Shown here piece after piece: positions 8,323-17,871 of a stretch of DNA of 64,000 nt (positions are counted from its first letter, which is position 1; every line of letters begins with the position of its first letter). The notes below the pieces were generated by a model. The model had not been told where the DNA came from. It saw only the letters and a list, made by a program, of their open reading frames with translations, and ran no database searches. The DNA comes from JABFRG01 sp038210445 (GTDB lineage Bacteria > Myxococcota_A > Polyangia > Polyangiales > Polyangiaceae), in the NCBI GenBank assembly GCA_038210445.1, contig JBBQWQ010000035.1, positions 16,278 through 80,277 of the forward strand, read 5' to 3'. The position numbers were made by a program, and so were the translations under genes.

Positions 8323-9518
8323 ACCGCGTGCACCGATTCGTTTTGCTCTGTCTCACCCTTTTGGCGCTCTGCGGCCTGGGCGGGCTGGGCGCCCCCAGCG
8401 CGGCAGCCGCGCAGGCAGGCAAGGCGGAGCCGCCCAAGCCGTCGCCAGTCATCGACGCGCCGGCGAACGATCCGCCCAAGGCCGCGCAGGCCGAGGCTCC
8501 GGTCGTCAAGCTGCCGCGCGACGTCGTTTACGTGCTGCGGCCGGAAGCCGTCGAGTACCCCACGCTGCCTGCAGACTACACCACCTCCGACGTCGGCAAC
8601 TGGCTCACCGTGGCCTTTCCCAAGGGCACCGAGGAACGCATGAAGCCGGCGCTCGACGGCGCCGAGGCGTTTCGCGCCGAGCTACGCCGCGATCTCGGCA
8701 GCAACGTGCTCGAGCGGGTGAAGGTGCGGGTGGCGCGAACACCCGACGACATGCGCGCCCTGGCTCCCGTGGGTCATCCTCCGCAAGACTACGCGGTAGG
8801 CGTCTCGTACGGCGGCCTTCGCTTCGTGATGATCTCGCTGCAGGCGCCCAAGTCGTTCGAGGGCTCCGACGTCACCAGCGTGTTCCAGCACGAGCTCACC
8901 CACGTGGCACTCGACGACGCCTTCGGCAACCGCCACATTCCCCGCTGGTTCAACGAAGGGTACGCATCGCTCCGCGCCGGCGAGGGCCGCATGCACGCCG
9001 AGCGGCTGCACGATGCCGTGTACATGCACACGCTCATTCCTCTCTCGGAGCTCGACCTCCGCTTCCCCGACGACGACAACTACAAGGTGAGCGTCGCCTA
9101 CGCCGAGGGCACCGACTTCGTTCGCTTCTTGCTACGCGACGGCGATCGCTTTCGATCGCTCATCACCCGCGCGCGCGACGGCGCGACCTTCGACCGCGCC
9201 ATGACCGATGCCTACGGCGTGGAGCCGCGCACCCTCGAGTACCAGTGGAAGAGGGAGCTCGAGAGCAAAGACGGCAGCTGGGCGGCCATCATGACCGGCT
9301 CGCTCTTGTGGGTCTTTGGCTTCTTCGCGCTGGTGGTCGGCTACTTCCGGCGAAAGACCAAGCACAAGGCCATCGTCGCCGAATGGGAGCACGAGGAGGA
9401 GCTCGTTGCCGCGCGCGAGGCCAAGGCCGCTGCGGCGGCAGAGGAAGACTTCCGCGCGCCGCCGGTATACGGCATTCCCAAGGTCGAGCACGAAGGCGAC
9501 TGGCACACGCTGCACTGA
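8319..9518 (+). CDS. Membrane-anchored gluzincin metalloprotease, peptidase MA-like
   Basis: 399 aa. A Sec signal (VLLCLTLLALCGLGGLG) and an Ala/Pro/Lys linker precede a zinc peptidase domain. The HExxH motif is HELTH at residues 191-195. WFNEGYAS at about residue 213 supplies the third ligand Glu in the NEG context typical of the peptidase MA family, and AYAEGTDFVRFLL follows as in that family. Near the C-terminus a transmembrane helix (TGSLLWVFGFFALVVGYF) is followed by a charged cytoplasmic tail, giving a periplasmic catalytic domain. It overlaps the preceding gene by four bases. Substrate unknown; cell-envelope proteolysis is the natural inference. Confidence 0.85.
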   Translation: MNRVHRFVLLCLTLLALCGLGGLGAPSAAAAQAGKAEPPKPSPVIDAPANDPPKAAQAEAPVVKLPRDVVYVLRPEAVEYPTLPADYTTSDVGNWLTVAFPKGTEERMKPALDGAEAFRAELRRDLGSNVLERVKVRVARTPDDMRALAPVGHPPQDYAVGVSYGGLRFVMISLQAPKSFEGSDVTSVFQHELTHVALDDAFGNRHIPRWFNEGYASLRAGEGRMHAERLHDAVYMHTLIPLSELDLRFPDDDNYKVSVAYAEGTDFVRFLLRDGDRFRSLITRARDGATFDRAMTDAYGVEPRTLEYQWKRELESKDGSWAAIMTGSLLWVFGFFALVVGYFRRKTKHKAIVAEWEHEEELVAAREAKAAAAAEEDFRAPPVYGIPKVEHEGDWHTLH

Positions 9519-9538
9519 ACGGCCCGCGGCCAGCGCCG

Positions 9539-10702
9539 CTACTTGGTTTTGAACGTGCGGCAACCCGCGACCACGCGCACGTCGAGCGCTTCGCCCGCCA
9601 GTACCTTCTCGCAGGTCGACCCCTTGAGCGTGACCGTCGCGTCTTCCAGCGTCCACCCGTTGTCGGGCTCCTGCGGCACCAGCTGCTCGTCGAGGTACAC
9701 GTTGAGCTTGTCGGGATCGGAGGGGGGTTTGTTCAGGGTAATGACGCAAGTAGCGACGATCTTCGCCACCACCTGCGAGAGCGTTTTGCTGAACGCGGCG
9801 GCGTCGGCGGTGTCGACCCGGTAGTACTTGGGCGACGTGGGGCGCGCGGTGCCGCCCATGGTGGCGAGAGACTCGAGGAAGGCGCCGTAGGGTCCACTGC
9901 CGGGCACGCCGATGACATAGGTCGCGATGCCGTTGTCTGTAAGGAGCTTGACCGCGTCCTGCGAAGCCTTCACGTCGAGGCACCCGCTCTTGCGGTTTTC
10001 GGGTGAGTCGCAGCAGTTGGGGCCGGTGGGCGTGCAGCTGTCGGCGCTCTCGATGTTGAAGATGCAGTTGTTGGTGGTGCACGCGGTGTCCGCGTTGCAG
10101 TTGGGGCCGCCGTCGGTGGCGAGCACCACGAAGGTCTTGCCCGGGAGCGCCGTAAGGGTGTTGCGAATCTTGTCGAGGGTGGCGGCGGTGGGGGTGCCGC
10201 CGTTGGGGCGCACGCCGACGGTCGCGTCGTGGAGCTGCTGCCACACCGGGCCGCGCGTGCCGGGTGAGTCGCCGCGGCGGGTGGAGAGAATCTCTTTGCC
10301 GGTGGCGCACGCGTCGAGCGATGCGGGGGCAGGAAACATGGTGGCGCCGAAGTTGGCGCGGTTGCCGATCTTCCGCACCGATTCGAGCACCACGGTGCTC
10401 ACGGTGGTCCAGAGATCGTTCGAGAGCATGCTGCCGGAGTGGTCGAGCACGAAGTACACGTTGGGTGGGTCGCCCGCGAGGGGCAGCTCTGCGCAGTCGC
10501 AAACTTCGGGCGTGGGGACACTGCAGCGCGGCGCGCCAGCCTCGGCATCGCTACCTGCATCCTGCCCGAGCGTGGTGTCGGGCGGCACCGTGTTGTTGGT
10601 CGCGATGGGCGCGCGCCCACCGCTACAGCCGGTCGCTGCGACGCCGCCCACCAGCGCTGCCGCAAAAAGCCCACAAGCCACGGAAGCAATGCGGCGATCC
10701 AC
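9539..10702 (-). CDS. VWA-domain lipoprotein
   Basis: 387 aa from the GTG complementary to 10700-10702, chosen because it puts a lipoprotein signal at the N-terminus (CGLFAAALVGGVAATGC); the frame stays open far upstream but there is antisense to the next gene. After a Gly/Asp linker comes a von Willebrand A domain with an intact MIDAS: DHSGS, a Thr in NGGTPTAAT and LATDGG. Several Cys follow (CNADTACTTNNC, CTPTGPNCC). VWA domains bind partners through a metal ion, here probably at the outer membrane or surface. The C-terminus is beta-rich. It is divergent from the large repeat protein at 10785. Confidence 0.8.
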   Translation of the reverse strand: MDRRIASVACGLFAAALVGGVAATGCSGGRAPIATNNTVPPDTTLGQDAGSDAEAGAPRCSVPTPEVCDCAELPLAGDPPNVYFVLDHSGSMLSNDLWTTVSTVVLESVRKIGNRANFGATMFPAPASLDACATGKEILSTRRGDSPGTRGPVWQQLHDATVGVRPNGGTPTAATLDKIRNTLTALPGKTFVVLATDGGPNCNADTACTTNNCIFNIESADSCTPTGPNCCDSPENRKSGCLDVKASQDAVKLLTDNGIATYVIGVPGSGPYGAFLESLATMGGTARPTSPKYYRVDTADAAAFSKTLSQVVAKIVATCVITLNKPPSDPDKLNVYLDEQLVPQEPDNGWTLEDATVTLKGSTCEKVLAGEALDVRVVAGCRTFKTK

Positions 10703-10784
10703 TGGTTCAAAACGTAGCACGCACCAGCGAGCTGCTACGCCTAAGTTCTTTTGCCGCGGCCGTCTGTAAGAGTAGGTAAGTAGG

Positions 10785-13706
10785 GTGCGTAGCAGCCGGG
10801 TTCTCAACGTCGTGGCGGCGATACTGTTCGCCCTGGCAGTGGCGTCGCTGCCCGGCTCCCGCTTGCGCGCGGTGCAGGTTGCGCCCGCCGGGGCGCCGCT
10901 CCTGGAGGCGAAGAGCGGCGAGGCTTCGCTGCGCGTGCACGTGACAGCCGAGGGCAAACCCAGCGAGGGCGCACGGGTCCGCGCGTTCCACGGCGATAGC
11001 CGCGGCGTCAGCGTGGCAGGCACCGGCAAGACCGACGCGGCGGGCGACGCAACGCTCGCCAACCTGCCCAGCGGAGAAACCTGGGTCATCGCCGACCAGG
11101 CCGGCCGCTCCCGCGCGTCGCAGTGGATCATCCTGGCGACCGGTCTCCGCGACGCCACGCTCGAGCTCGGCACCGAAGCCGGCGTCGACGTGGTGGTGAT
11201 GGACGAAAAGGGCCGGCCCGTCGACGCCGAGGTCGAGGTCACTGGCGCCGACCCGATTCCGGTGGGAGGTCACACCGACGCGAAAGGCGAGGTCCACGTG
11301 GGCGGCCTCTCGGGCGAACGCTTCTCGGTACGGGGACGCGCCCGCGGCTTCGACGACATGGTGCAGCAGAACGTGCGCGCCGGCAGCCGCGTTGCGCTGG
11401 TCATGGCCCACTTGGCCGCGCTCGCGGTGCTGGTGGTCGACCCGGCGGGCAAGCCCGCGCCCGACGCCGACGTGCAGATTACATCGACCGTCCTGTGGCC
11501 ACCTCGGGCAACGCGCACCGGCAACGACGGAAGGGTGCGCATCGGCTCGCTGGGCGCGGGTAGTTACTCGGTGCATGCCACCAAGGGCTCGCTGGTGGCC
11601 CCCACCGAAATGGGCATTCTGCTGGCGCGCGGCGAGGATCAGACCATCAAGCTCACGCTCCAGGCGGGCATTTACCTAACGGCGCGGGTGGTAGAGGCCG
11701 GCGAGGAGCCGGACCGCGGCGTCGAGCGCGCTGACGTGACGTTGGTCGAGAACGGTCTTTCTGCCTTTCCCCTTGAGGGGCGCACCGGCAAGGACGGCCG
11801 CGTCCGCATCGGCCCCATCTTGCCCGGCGCCGCCAGCATCACCGCCCATGCCGACGACTTCGTGCCGGCGGGCCCCTTGTCGCTGCCAGAGCCGGTACCC
11901 GCCGAGATGCGCATCCCCATGGAGCGCGCCGGAATCATCGAGGGTCGCGTGGTCGACGCCCGCGGCTTTCCCGTGGGGTCGGCGCAATTGCGTGTATTCG
12001 GCACAGACTTTCAGGGGCAGCCCTTCGAGGACGACCCTGGTGCGCGCGCCTTTCGCAGCGCGCACCTGGCCACCATGGCGGCGCCCACTCCGGCGCTCAT
12101 TCCCGCCGGAGAGTTGGGGGTGATGCCAGGGCCGGTGCCCCCGATTCCCGGGGCGCTGGGCGCGTCGCTGCTGCCGAACACACCGATGATGGGCAGCAAG
12201 CGGCCGGAGCCGTGGGTCACGCGCGGCGACGGCACGTTCCGCATCGAGGCGGCGACGCCGGGTCGCATTCGCGTGCTCGCGCGTCATCCGGAGTTCGTAG
12301 AGGCCTTCAGCGACGCCGTGACCCTGACCGCCCGCGGCACCGCGCACGTTGACATCGTCTTGGGCAAAGGCGGCACCCTGGAGGGCAAGGTGGTCGACGA
12401 GAGCGGGCGCGGCGTGGAGGGCGCGCGGGTAACACTAGCCGCACGCCAGGGGAACATGGAGCGCAGCGTGCGCACCGCCTCGGATGGGAGCTTCGCGTTC
12501 GCCGCGGTGCCGGTGGAGGTCTCGGTCTCGGTGACCCGCGACGACGATCCGACCAGCGTCGTCGCCCGCGCGACGACCACCGTTCCCGAAGACAAGAAGC
12601 GCGAGATCACCTTGATCGTCCCGGCGCCGCGGGGCAACGTCGCGGTGCGGGTAGACGACGACCGCGGCTACGCCCTCGACAACGCGCAGGTGTCGGCGGC
12701 CTCGCTCGACCCCGGCGAGCCGCGCCGCGCCACGGCCTTCACCGACAAGCGCGGCGAAGCCACGCTGGCCAGCCTGCGCGGCCTTCCCTTGCGCGTCGAG
12801 CTGCGCGCGCCCGGCTTCGCGCCGAAGACCGCGAACGTCACCGCAGAGATGACCTCGCTGCGGGTCGCGCTCTCGCCGGCCGAGTCCGTCCACGGCGAGA
12901 TTCGCTCGCGACGCGGCGATCCGGTAGAGGGGGCAGAGATCACGCTGTTTGGCGAAGGCGGCTCGCAGCGCGCCGTGAGCGCGCCCGACGGCAGCTGGGA
13001 GATTGGCGGCCTCGGTGCCGGTTCGGCCACGGTGCGGGTGCGCAAAAGCGGCTTCGCCCCCGGGGTGCGCGCCGTGAATGTACCCGAGTCGCGCGGCCGG
13101 CGCCCCTTCGAGGCCCCGCGCATCGAGCTCTCGGAAGAGGGTGTGGTGGAGGGCTTGGTGGTCGACGAACGCAACGAGCCGGTGCCCGGCGCACGCGTCT
13201 CGAAGGACGCCGCTCCTGTGTATCTTACACCTGGTTCGCCGGCTCTGGGCCTTGCCATCGCCGACGCCCGCGGTCGCTTTCGCTTGGCCGAGCTCGCCGA
13301 AGGTCCGCTCACCCTCGATGCCTACGCGCCCGATTTCGGTCGCGCCCGGAGCGAGCCCTTGCGGGTGGAGCGGGGTCGCACCCAGCGCGACGTTCGCATC
13401 GTGCTGCGGAAGCAGGCGGAGAAGGTCGAGACCTCGAGCGCCGCGGCCACGGTGGCCGTGACACTGGGAGAGACCGGTGCGCCGCGCGAGGTAGTGGTCG
13501 CCGCCGTGACCGAAGGCAGCGGCGCCGACCGCGGCGGTCTTCGGCCGGACGACACGCTGGTGGACGTGGATGGGAAGGCGGTTCGCACCATCGCCGAGGC
13601 GCGGTCACGGTTGAGCGGCCCCGTGGGCGACGACGTCATCGTGCGGGTACGGCGCGGCGAGCGGACGATGGTGCTGCGCATCTCCCGAGACTTGGCGCGA
13701 AAGTAG
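10785..13706 (+). CDS. Large exported protein with many carboxypeptidase-regulatory-like repeats and a C-terminal PDZ domain
   Basis: 973 aa with an N-terminal hydrophobic signal or anchor (VVAAILFALAVASLPGS). The body is a series of ~80-100-residue beta-sandwich repeats of the carboxypeptidase regulatory-like type. Their start signature recurs as GRVVDARGFPVGSAQLRVFG, GKVVDESGRGVEGARVTL, GEIRSRRGDPVEGAEITLFG and GLVVDERNEPVPGARV, usually followed by DG.F.I or G.....L. Residues about 885-970 form a PDZ domain (VTEGSGADRGGLRPDDTLVDVDG), which normally binds C-terminal peptides. No catalytic domain is visible. A rod-like envelope or adhesive scaffold is the likely role. The start lies near a non-coding stretch shared with the divergent VWA gene. 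Confidence 0.85.
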   Translation: MRSSRVLNVVAAILFALAVASLPGSRLRAVQVAPAGAPLLEAKSGEASLRVHVTAEGKPSEGARVRAFHGDSRGVSVAGTGKTDAAGDATLANLPSGETWVIADQAGRSRASQWIILATGLRDATLELGTEAGVDVVVMDEKGRPVDAEVEVTGADPIPVGGHTDAKGEVHVGGLSGERFSVRGRARGFDDMVQQNVRAGSRVALVMAHLAALAVLVVDPAGKPAPDADVQITSTVLWPPRATRTGNDGRVRIGSLGAGSYSVHATKGSLVAPTEMGILLARGEDQTIKLTLQAGIYLTARVVEAGEEPDRGVERADVTLVENGLSAFPLEGRTGKDGRVRIGPILPGAASITAHADDFVPAGPLSLPEPVPAEMRIPMERAGIIEGRVVDARGFPVGSAQLRVFGTDFQGQPFEDDPGARAFRSAHLATMAAPTPALIPAGELGVMPGPVPPIPGALGASLLPNTPMMGSKRPEPWVTRGDGTFRIEAATPGRIRVLARHPEFVEAFSDAVTLTARGTAHVDIVLGKGGTLEGKVVDESGRGVEGARVTLAARQGNMERSVRTASDGSFAFAAVPVEVSVSVTRDDDPTSVVARATTTVPEDKKREITLIVPAPRGNVAVRVDDDRGYALDNAQVSAASLDPGEPRRATAFTDKRGEATLASLRGLPLRVELRAPGFAPKTANVTAEMTSLRVALSPAESVHGEIRSRRGDPVEGAEITLFGEGGSQRAVSAPDGSWEIGGLGAGSATVRVRKSGFAPGVRAVNVPESRGRRPFEAPRIELSEEGVVEGLVVDERNEPVPGARVSKDAAPVYLTPGSPALGLAIADARGRFRLAELAEGPLTLDAYAPDFGRARSEPLRVERGRTQRDVRIVLRKQAEKVETSSAAATVAVTLGETGAPREVVVAAVTEGSGADRGGLRPDDTLVDVDGKAVRTIAEARSRLSGPVGDDVIVRVRRGERTMVLRISRDLARK

Positions 13707-13857
13707 CCTCAATTCACGGCGCGCGAACACCCGGGTGATCCCGGAGCTCATCCCATGACGCGCGCGATCATGGGTGGCGGCAAGCTCCACCCGCTGGGCG
13801 ATTCTGCGCAGCGAATCCCAGCACGTCGTACGGCATGTCTCTGGCATCACGAGGTTC

Positions 13858-14373
13858 ATGATGAGACGAGTCGGTTCAATGGCACTGGTGGCGATGACGA
13901 TGCTGGCCCTGGCATGTGGCGGTGGCGGTGGCGGTGGCGGTGGCGGTGGACGCCACGCACATGCGCCGCCCCCGGGCGGCGATCACGGGCCTGGCCCCGG
14001 CCCGCAAGGAAACGAGCGACGCGACGACGCCAACGACAAGCGCGTCGAAGACCGCACCGGCTGGGACAAGCTTGGTGAGCGCATGGTCGATGGCAAGGTC
14101 GACCGTGACGTGATTGCGGTAGGCAAGGCCGACGGCCGCTTCTCGCGCCTCATGCTGGTGGTCGAGCACTCGGCGCTCGAGATGTTCGATGTCGAGGTGT
14201 TCTTCGGCGACGGCTCGAAGTTCTCGCCGCCGACGCGGCTGGTGTTCGGCAAGGACAGCGCGAGTCGCGTCATCGATCTCCCGGGCGACAAGCGCGTCGT
14301 CACCAAGGTGGCGTTCAAGTACGGCAACCTGCCGGGCGGCGGACGCGCGCAGATCGAGCTCTGGGGCAAGTAG
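13858..14373 (+). CDS. Lipoprotein with Gly-rich N-terminus
   Basis: 171 aa from ATG at 13858 (a second ATG follows directly). The signal MALVAMTMLALAC ends in a strong lipobox (LALAC). The lipid-bearing Cys is followed by a run of 11 Gly encoded by a GGTGGC hexanucleotide tract (13918-13950), a length-variable microsatellite that may slip in frame. A His/Pro/Gly-rich linker and a compact ~110-residue beta domain follow (DRDVIAVGKADGRFSRLMLV; FGDGSKF; AQIELWGK). No known family. It is probably an outer-membrane lipoprotein. Confidence 0.75.
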   Translation: MMRRVGSMALVAMTMLALACGGGGGGGGGGGRHAHAPPPGGDHGPGPGPQGNERRDDANDKRVEDRTGWDKLGERMVDGKVDRDVIAVGKADGRFSRLMLVVEHSALEMFDVEVFFGDGSKFSPPTRLVFGKDSASRVIDLPGDKRVVTKVAFKYGNLPGGGRAQIELWGK

Positions 14374-14426
14374 GAGCTTCGAGACTGTCGCGCGCGAGAC
14401 TCGCACGACGCGCACCTTTCGTAGAA

Positions 14427-16091
14427 CTAACGGCGCTTGCGAGCGCGCAGGATGGCGACCACCGCGAGCCCGAGGCCGGCCGCCAGCGCGCCTTCGCCCG
14501 GGCCACCGGTGTTGCAGCCGCCGCAGCCGCGCGAGCCGCCCGGTTGCGCGGGCGGACCGCCGGAGGTCGACGCGTCTTCCTGCGCCGCGCCGGCATCCAT
14601 CTCGGGCGAGACCAGGGACCCACCGGGGGTGGGCTCGGCGATGGAGAGGAAGTTCGCGCTGGGCACCGGCGACGCGACGAAGTTCGTAAGCGGCATACCG
14701 CGATTGGCGAACGCGAGGTTGAGCGCCGGCTTGGGCCGCGCATCGGCGTTGTAGTTGGCGGGTGGCCCGCCCCAGATGCCGCGCCGGGGATTCTGGCACG
14801 AAACGGATCCGGTCCACGGGTGGCGGATCACGTAGCGGCCCTGGAAGTTGTTGATGGAGTCTGGGTGCGCGCCTTGCTCCGGCTTGCCATCGGCCTGAAC
14901 GCGCTCGCGGCCGCCGACGATGGGCGCCGCCGCGCGAAAGTGCAGGTCGTCGCCCAGGTCGTCTTTCGTGTATCGTGCATGCAACCGCGTGAGGGTGAAG
15001 CCCATGCTCATCGACCCGCGACCGCGCCGGGGCATGGGCATCGGCCCACCCGGCCCCAGCACTGTGGCTTGCGGGGTCTGCGCGGCCCCGGCCAGCGCGT
15101 CGGCCCCCAGGGTCATCATGTCTTGCGGGTACATGGCGGGCCCGGGGCACGGGTCGCAGGTCGACGCGTCCCACGAGTATTCGGTGACCACCGACTTCGG
15201 ATGCCGCTTCAGCGTCTCGTCGAAGAGGGCGGCGTAGAAGCTACCGAAGTTGCCGCGGACGTTGTCGTTCACGTCGAAGTTGGTGGGCACCGCGACGTTC
15301 GGATAGTTGGTGACCTCGTAGCGCTGGCCCCGGGCGAGCACGTGCACGATGAGGTCTTGTGGACCCTTGGCGTTCATGAGCCCGAGGCGCACCGGAAGCG
15401 AGAAGCCCTCGGAGTCGTAGTGAAAGCGCAGCGGCGATAGCTGGGCCATGCCGTTCCGGAACATGACCTTGGTGGCGTCGATCTTCGCTACGAAAAACTT
15501 GCTCCCGTTTTGCACGTAGGGCCGGAAGAACGCGTGGGCGCCCTCGGGGATGGCGTACTTCTCCTGTCGCAGCCAGGTGTCGAGACCGCTGGCGTCCTTC
15601 GCGCTGAGGATGACAATGTCGTACTCGCCCACGCTGAACTGCGCCTCCACCTGCACGCCCAGATCCTTCGCCTCGGCGGCACCGGCAGTGCTGGGCGCGG
15701 CGGACTTCTTGCGCGGGGCCGACATGCGGTCGTCCTCGTCGTAGCGGGGCTGGTAGCAGGGGTCCTGCTCCCAGTACTCGACGAGCCGCGGCGCATCGAG
15801 TTGGTCGATCTTCGCGAAGATCTCCTTGGGGAGCGTCTTCACGTTCTCCTTTTGCAGAATCACCGGCACCGGCACCACCATGGCGAAGTTGGCGGGTGGG
15901 CCCTCGTAGTTGTTCTGCATCGACAGCACGGTGCGCGTGCCCTCGCGCATGAGCACCACTTGGGTCGCGTTGTTGTACAACTTGGTATCGGCGCCCCCCA
16001 CATAGAAGCCGCAGAAAGCCTGGGCGCTGGTGGCGATGGCCAGCGAGGCTCCCACCGAAGCAGCCGCCAAGAGAGTACGCATCCGCTTCAT
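14427..16091 (-). CDS. DUF2330 protein with MYXO-CTERM-like sorting tail
   Basis: 554 aa from the ATG complementary to 16089-16091, giving MKRMRTLLAAASVGASLAIATSAQA as Sec signal. The mature N-terminus CGFYVGGADTKLYNNATQVVLMR is the hallmark of DUF2330; GPPANFAMVVPVPV and the LVEYWEQDPC block follow the family. The C-terminus is CGGCNTGGPGEG, a hydrophobic helix (ALAAGLGLAVVAIL) and RARKRR, the layout of MYXO-CTERM sorting signals that deliver proteins to the myxobacterial surface after cleavage near the Cys. Function unknown. A longer frame upstream has no signal. Confidence 0.9.
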   Translation of the reverse strand: MKRMRTLLAAASVGASLAIATSAQAFCGFYVGGADTKLYNNATQVVLMREGTRTVLSMQNNYEGPPANFAMVVPVPVILQKENVKTLPKEIFAKIDQLDAPRLVEYWEQDPCYQPRYDEDDRMSAPRKKSAAPSTAGAAEAKDLGVQVEAQFSVGEYDIVILSAKDASGLDTWLRQEKYAIPEGAHAFFRPYVQNGSKFFVAKIDATKVMFRNGMAQLSPLRFHYDSEGFSLPVRLGLMNAKGPQDLIVHVLARGQRYEVTNYPNVAVPTNFDVNDNVRGNFGSFYAALFDETLKRHPKSVVTEYSWDASTCDPCPGPAMYPQDMMTLGADALAGAAQTPQATVLGPGGPMPMPRRGRGSMSMGFTLTRLHARYTKDDLGDDLHFRAAAPIVGGRERVQADGKPEQGAHPDSINNFQGRYVIRHPWTGSVSCQNPRRGIWGGPPANYNADARPKPALNLAFANRGMPLTNFVASPVPSANFLSIAEPTPGGSLVSPEMDAGAAQEDASTSGGPPAQPGGSRGCGGCNTGGPGEGALAAGLGLAVVAILRARKRR

Positions 16092-16178
16092 GTGAGCTCC
16101 GTAGGTCGAAGAGTCAGCCCCGAGCATACCTGGACGCGGGTCGAGCGGAAGACCGGATGCGCGCGCTTGCCGCGAACG

Positions 16179-17426
16179 TCAGGGCTCTTTGGTCGAGAAG
16201 ACCGAGTCGGCGCGCTCGCCCCACTTGTCGAGGAAGACGATCTCGAGCGGCTCGCCGTGGAACAGCTCGGTCGAGAGCGTGCTCGCCAGCGACTGATAGG
16301 AGCTGCGAACTTCTGGCTTCTTGTAGGCGCCGTCTTCGGCGAGTACGACGCTGAGCACCCGCCTGCCTTCGGTCTTGGCAAAGCGCACGTCGGACCCGGG
16401 GCCGAGCACTTTGTGGGTCTCCAGCGCCGCGCCCAGCGCCTTGGCCTCTTCGACGCTCGCGCCGCGTTCCACCAGCACGGCGGCGCCGCCTGCGGTTTGC
16501 ACGGTGGTGACGGTGGCAGCTTCCCACATCACCGCGCCGCCGATCGATCCCCCGAAGAGCAGGCCCCATGACACCACGGTCACCAGGATGGGATACCCCA
16601 CCGAGGGCTTGCGAAGCGGATCGCCGAAGAGCTTGCCGGTGAGGGTAGAGAACAGGAACATGAACCCGAAGTTCGCCACCATGCCCACCGCGAGCCCGGC
16701 GTGCTGGCCGGTTGGCAGCGCGATGACCCCTGCCAGCACCAGCGCCGTGGCCGCCACGAGGGCGAGTCCCACCTTGGTGCGCCGCGTCTTGTGAAAATTC
16801 CACGCGAGCAGCAATGCGCCCGCGAAGGGCGAGCCCCAGAACGAGGTTAGGGCAATGGCCCGGGCTCCGAAGAGGGCCGGCGCCGCCACGAACGGCCGCT
16901 CGACCACCGCGCCACCCGCGGCTTGCGCCACGATGCGCGCCGGATCTTCGCACTGGGGCAGCCCGGAGCTGCACGCGTCGTCGCTCGACCATACGGTGCG
17001 CGCCGCGGCGTCGAGGTAGAGGGCGCCCACGTAGGTGGTCCCGGCGGCCGGGCTGCGGTACGCCGCGAGGCGCGCCGCGTCGGCGGCACTGAGCGCGCCG
17101 TCGCCCACCTCGAGCACCGTGACGCGGCGCAGCGGGTTGGTGAACGTGCGCCGGAGCTTCAGCTGCTCCGCGAAGCGCTGGAGCTCGGCCCGCGGAAGAG
17201 AGAACCCTGGCAGGCCGCGGGGACTGCGGTGCGGGCCCGCGGCAGCGTCCGCCAGGGCGTCGGGGTCGGTGCGGTCGACCACCACCAAGACGTCGGCCGG
17301 CGCGCCCGCAAGGTCGTGCTTCTCGAGCACCAGCGACGCGTGCGGGGCGAGCTCCGAAAGCTCGTCTTCCGCCAGGCGCCGGTAGCCAGCGCCTTCCAGG
17401 TATTGCGCAACGGTTTCGCGGATCAT
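16179..17426 (-). CDS. Four-helix membrane protein with cytoplasmic N-terminal domain
   Basis: 415 aa. A soluble N-terminal half (residues 1-180, with LVLEKHDLAGAPADVLVVVD and RRVTVLEVGDG) is followed by four closely spaced helices at roughly residues 184-210, 219-240, 245-265 and 275-300. A soluble C-terminal segment with ELFHGEPLEIVFLDKWGERA ends the protein. The N-terminal part looks like a nuclease-like or ligand-sensing fold, but I cannot assign it to a family. Inner-membrane protein of unknown function, first of a minus-strand run that continues to the lipoprotein at 14427. Confidence 0.7.
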   Translation of the reverse strand: MIRETVAQYLEGAGYRRLAEDELSELAPHASLVLEKHDLAGAPADVLVVVDRTDPDALADAAAGPHRSPRGLPGFSLPRAELQRFAEQLKLRRTFTNPLRRVTVLEVGDGALSAADAARLAAYRSPAAGTTYVGALYLDAAARTVWSSDDACSSGLPQCEDPARIVAQAAGGAVVERPFVAAPALFGARAIALTSFWGSPFAGALLLAWNFHKTRRTKVGLALVAATALVLAGVIALPTGQHAGLAVGMVANFGFMFLFSTLTGKLFGDPLRKPSVGYPILVTVVSWGLLFGGSIGGAVMWEAATVTTVQTAGGAAVLVERGASVEEAKALGAALETHKVLGPGSDVRFAKTEGRRVLSVVLAEDGAYKKPEVRSSYQSLASTLSTELFHGEPLEIVFLDKWGERADSVFSTKEP

Positions 17427-17490
17427 GTTGTGTCTCCGACGGTGGGAGCCAGGTCGAGCGCCCCGGTCGCAAAAGACGCGATGCGCTACG

Positions 17491-17853
17491 CTACTGCTTC
17501 GTGAAAACGATGATTTTTCCTTCGTAGACCGCCCACTTCAGGGTCTTGGGGTCGACGAAGGTGAGGGTCTGCGGGTCGGCGTCGCCGTCTTTGTCGGTCA
17601 CCAGCACGAGGGAGGTCTTGTCCTCCTTCTTGATCTTGTACTTGCCGCTCAGCACCGCCTTGGGCGAGTGCATGGTGAGCTGATCGCCCTTGAACTCCAG
17701 CGACGTGTTGCGCGCGAAGTCGTCGGCAGCCAGCTGGGCTTCCTTCGGAACGCCTTCGGTCTTGGTGCCCTTCCAGTTGCCCTCGAGTCGAGCTTGTCCC
17801 TTGCCGCCGCAAGCGGAGAGGACGAAAAAGGCGCAGACGAGGGCTCGTTTCAC
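17491..17853 (-). CDS. Small lipoprotein, lipocalin-like beta domain
   Basis: 120 aa. The signal MKRALVCAFFVLSAC ends in a clear lipobox. The mature part opens with LEGNWKGTKTEG, reminiscent of the GxW start of small lipocalin-like or META-type beta-barrel lipoproteins, and continues as alternating strands (SLEFKGDQLTMHS, SGKYKIKKED, LTFVDPKTLKW). Function unknown. It sits 18 bp downstream of the thioesterase gene on the same strand and may be in the same transcript. Confidence 0.75.
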   Translation of the reverse strand: MKRALVCAFFVLSACGGKGQARLEGNWKGTKTEGVPKEAQLAADDFARNTSLEFKGDQLTMHSPKAVLSGKYKIKKEDKTSLVLVTDKDGDADPQTLTFVDPKTLKWAVYEGKIIVFTKQ

Positions 17854-17871
17854 GGGAAAAGTTTTTCCAAT

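Noticed and set aside
14427..16127. Longer N-terminus for the DUF2330 protein
   Set aside because: The extra 12 residues push the signal peptide inside; ATG at 16091 fits secretion.
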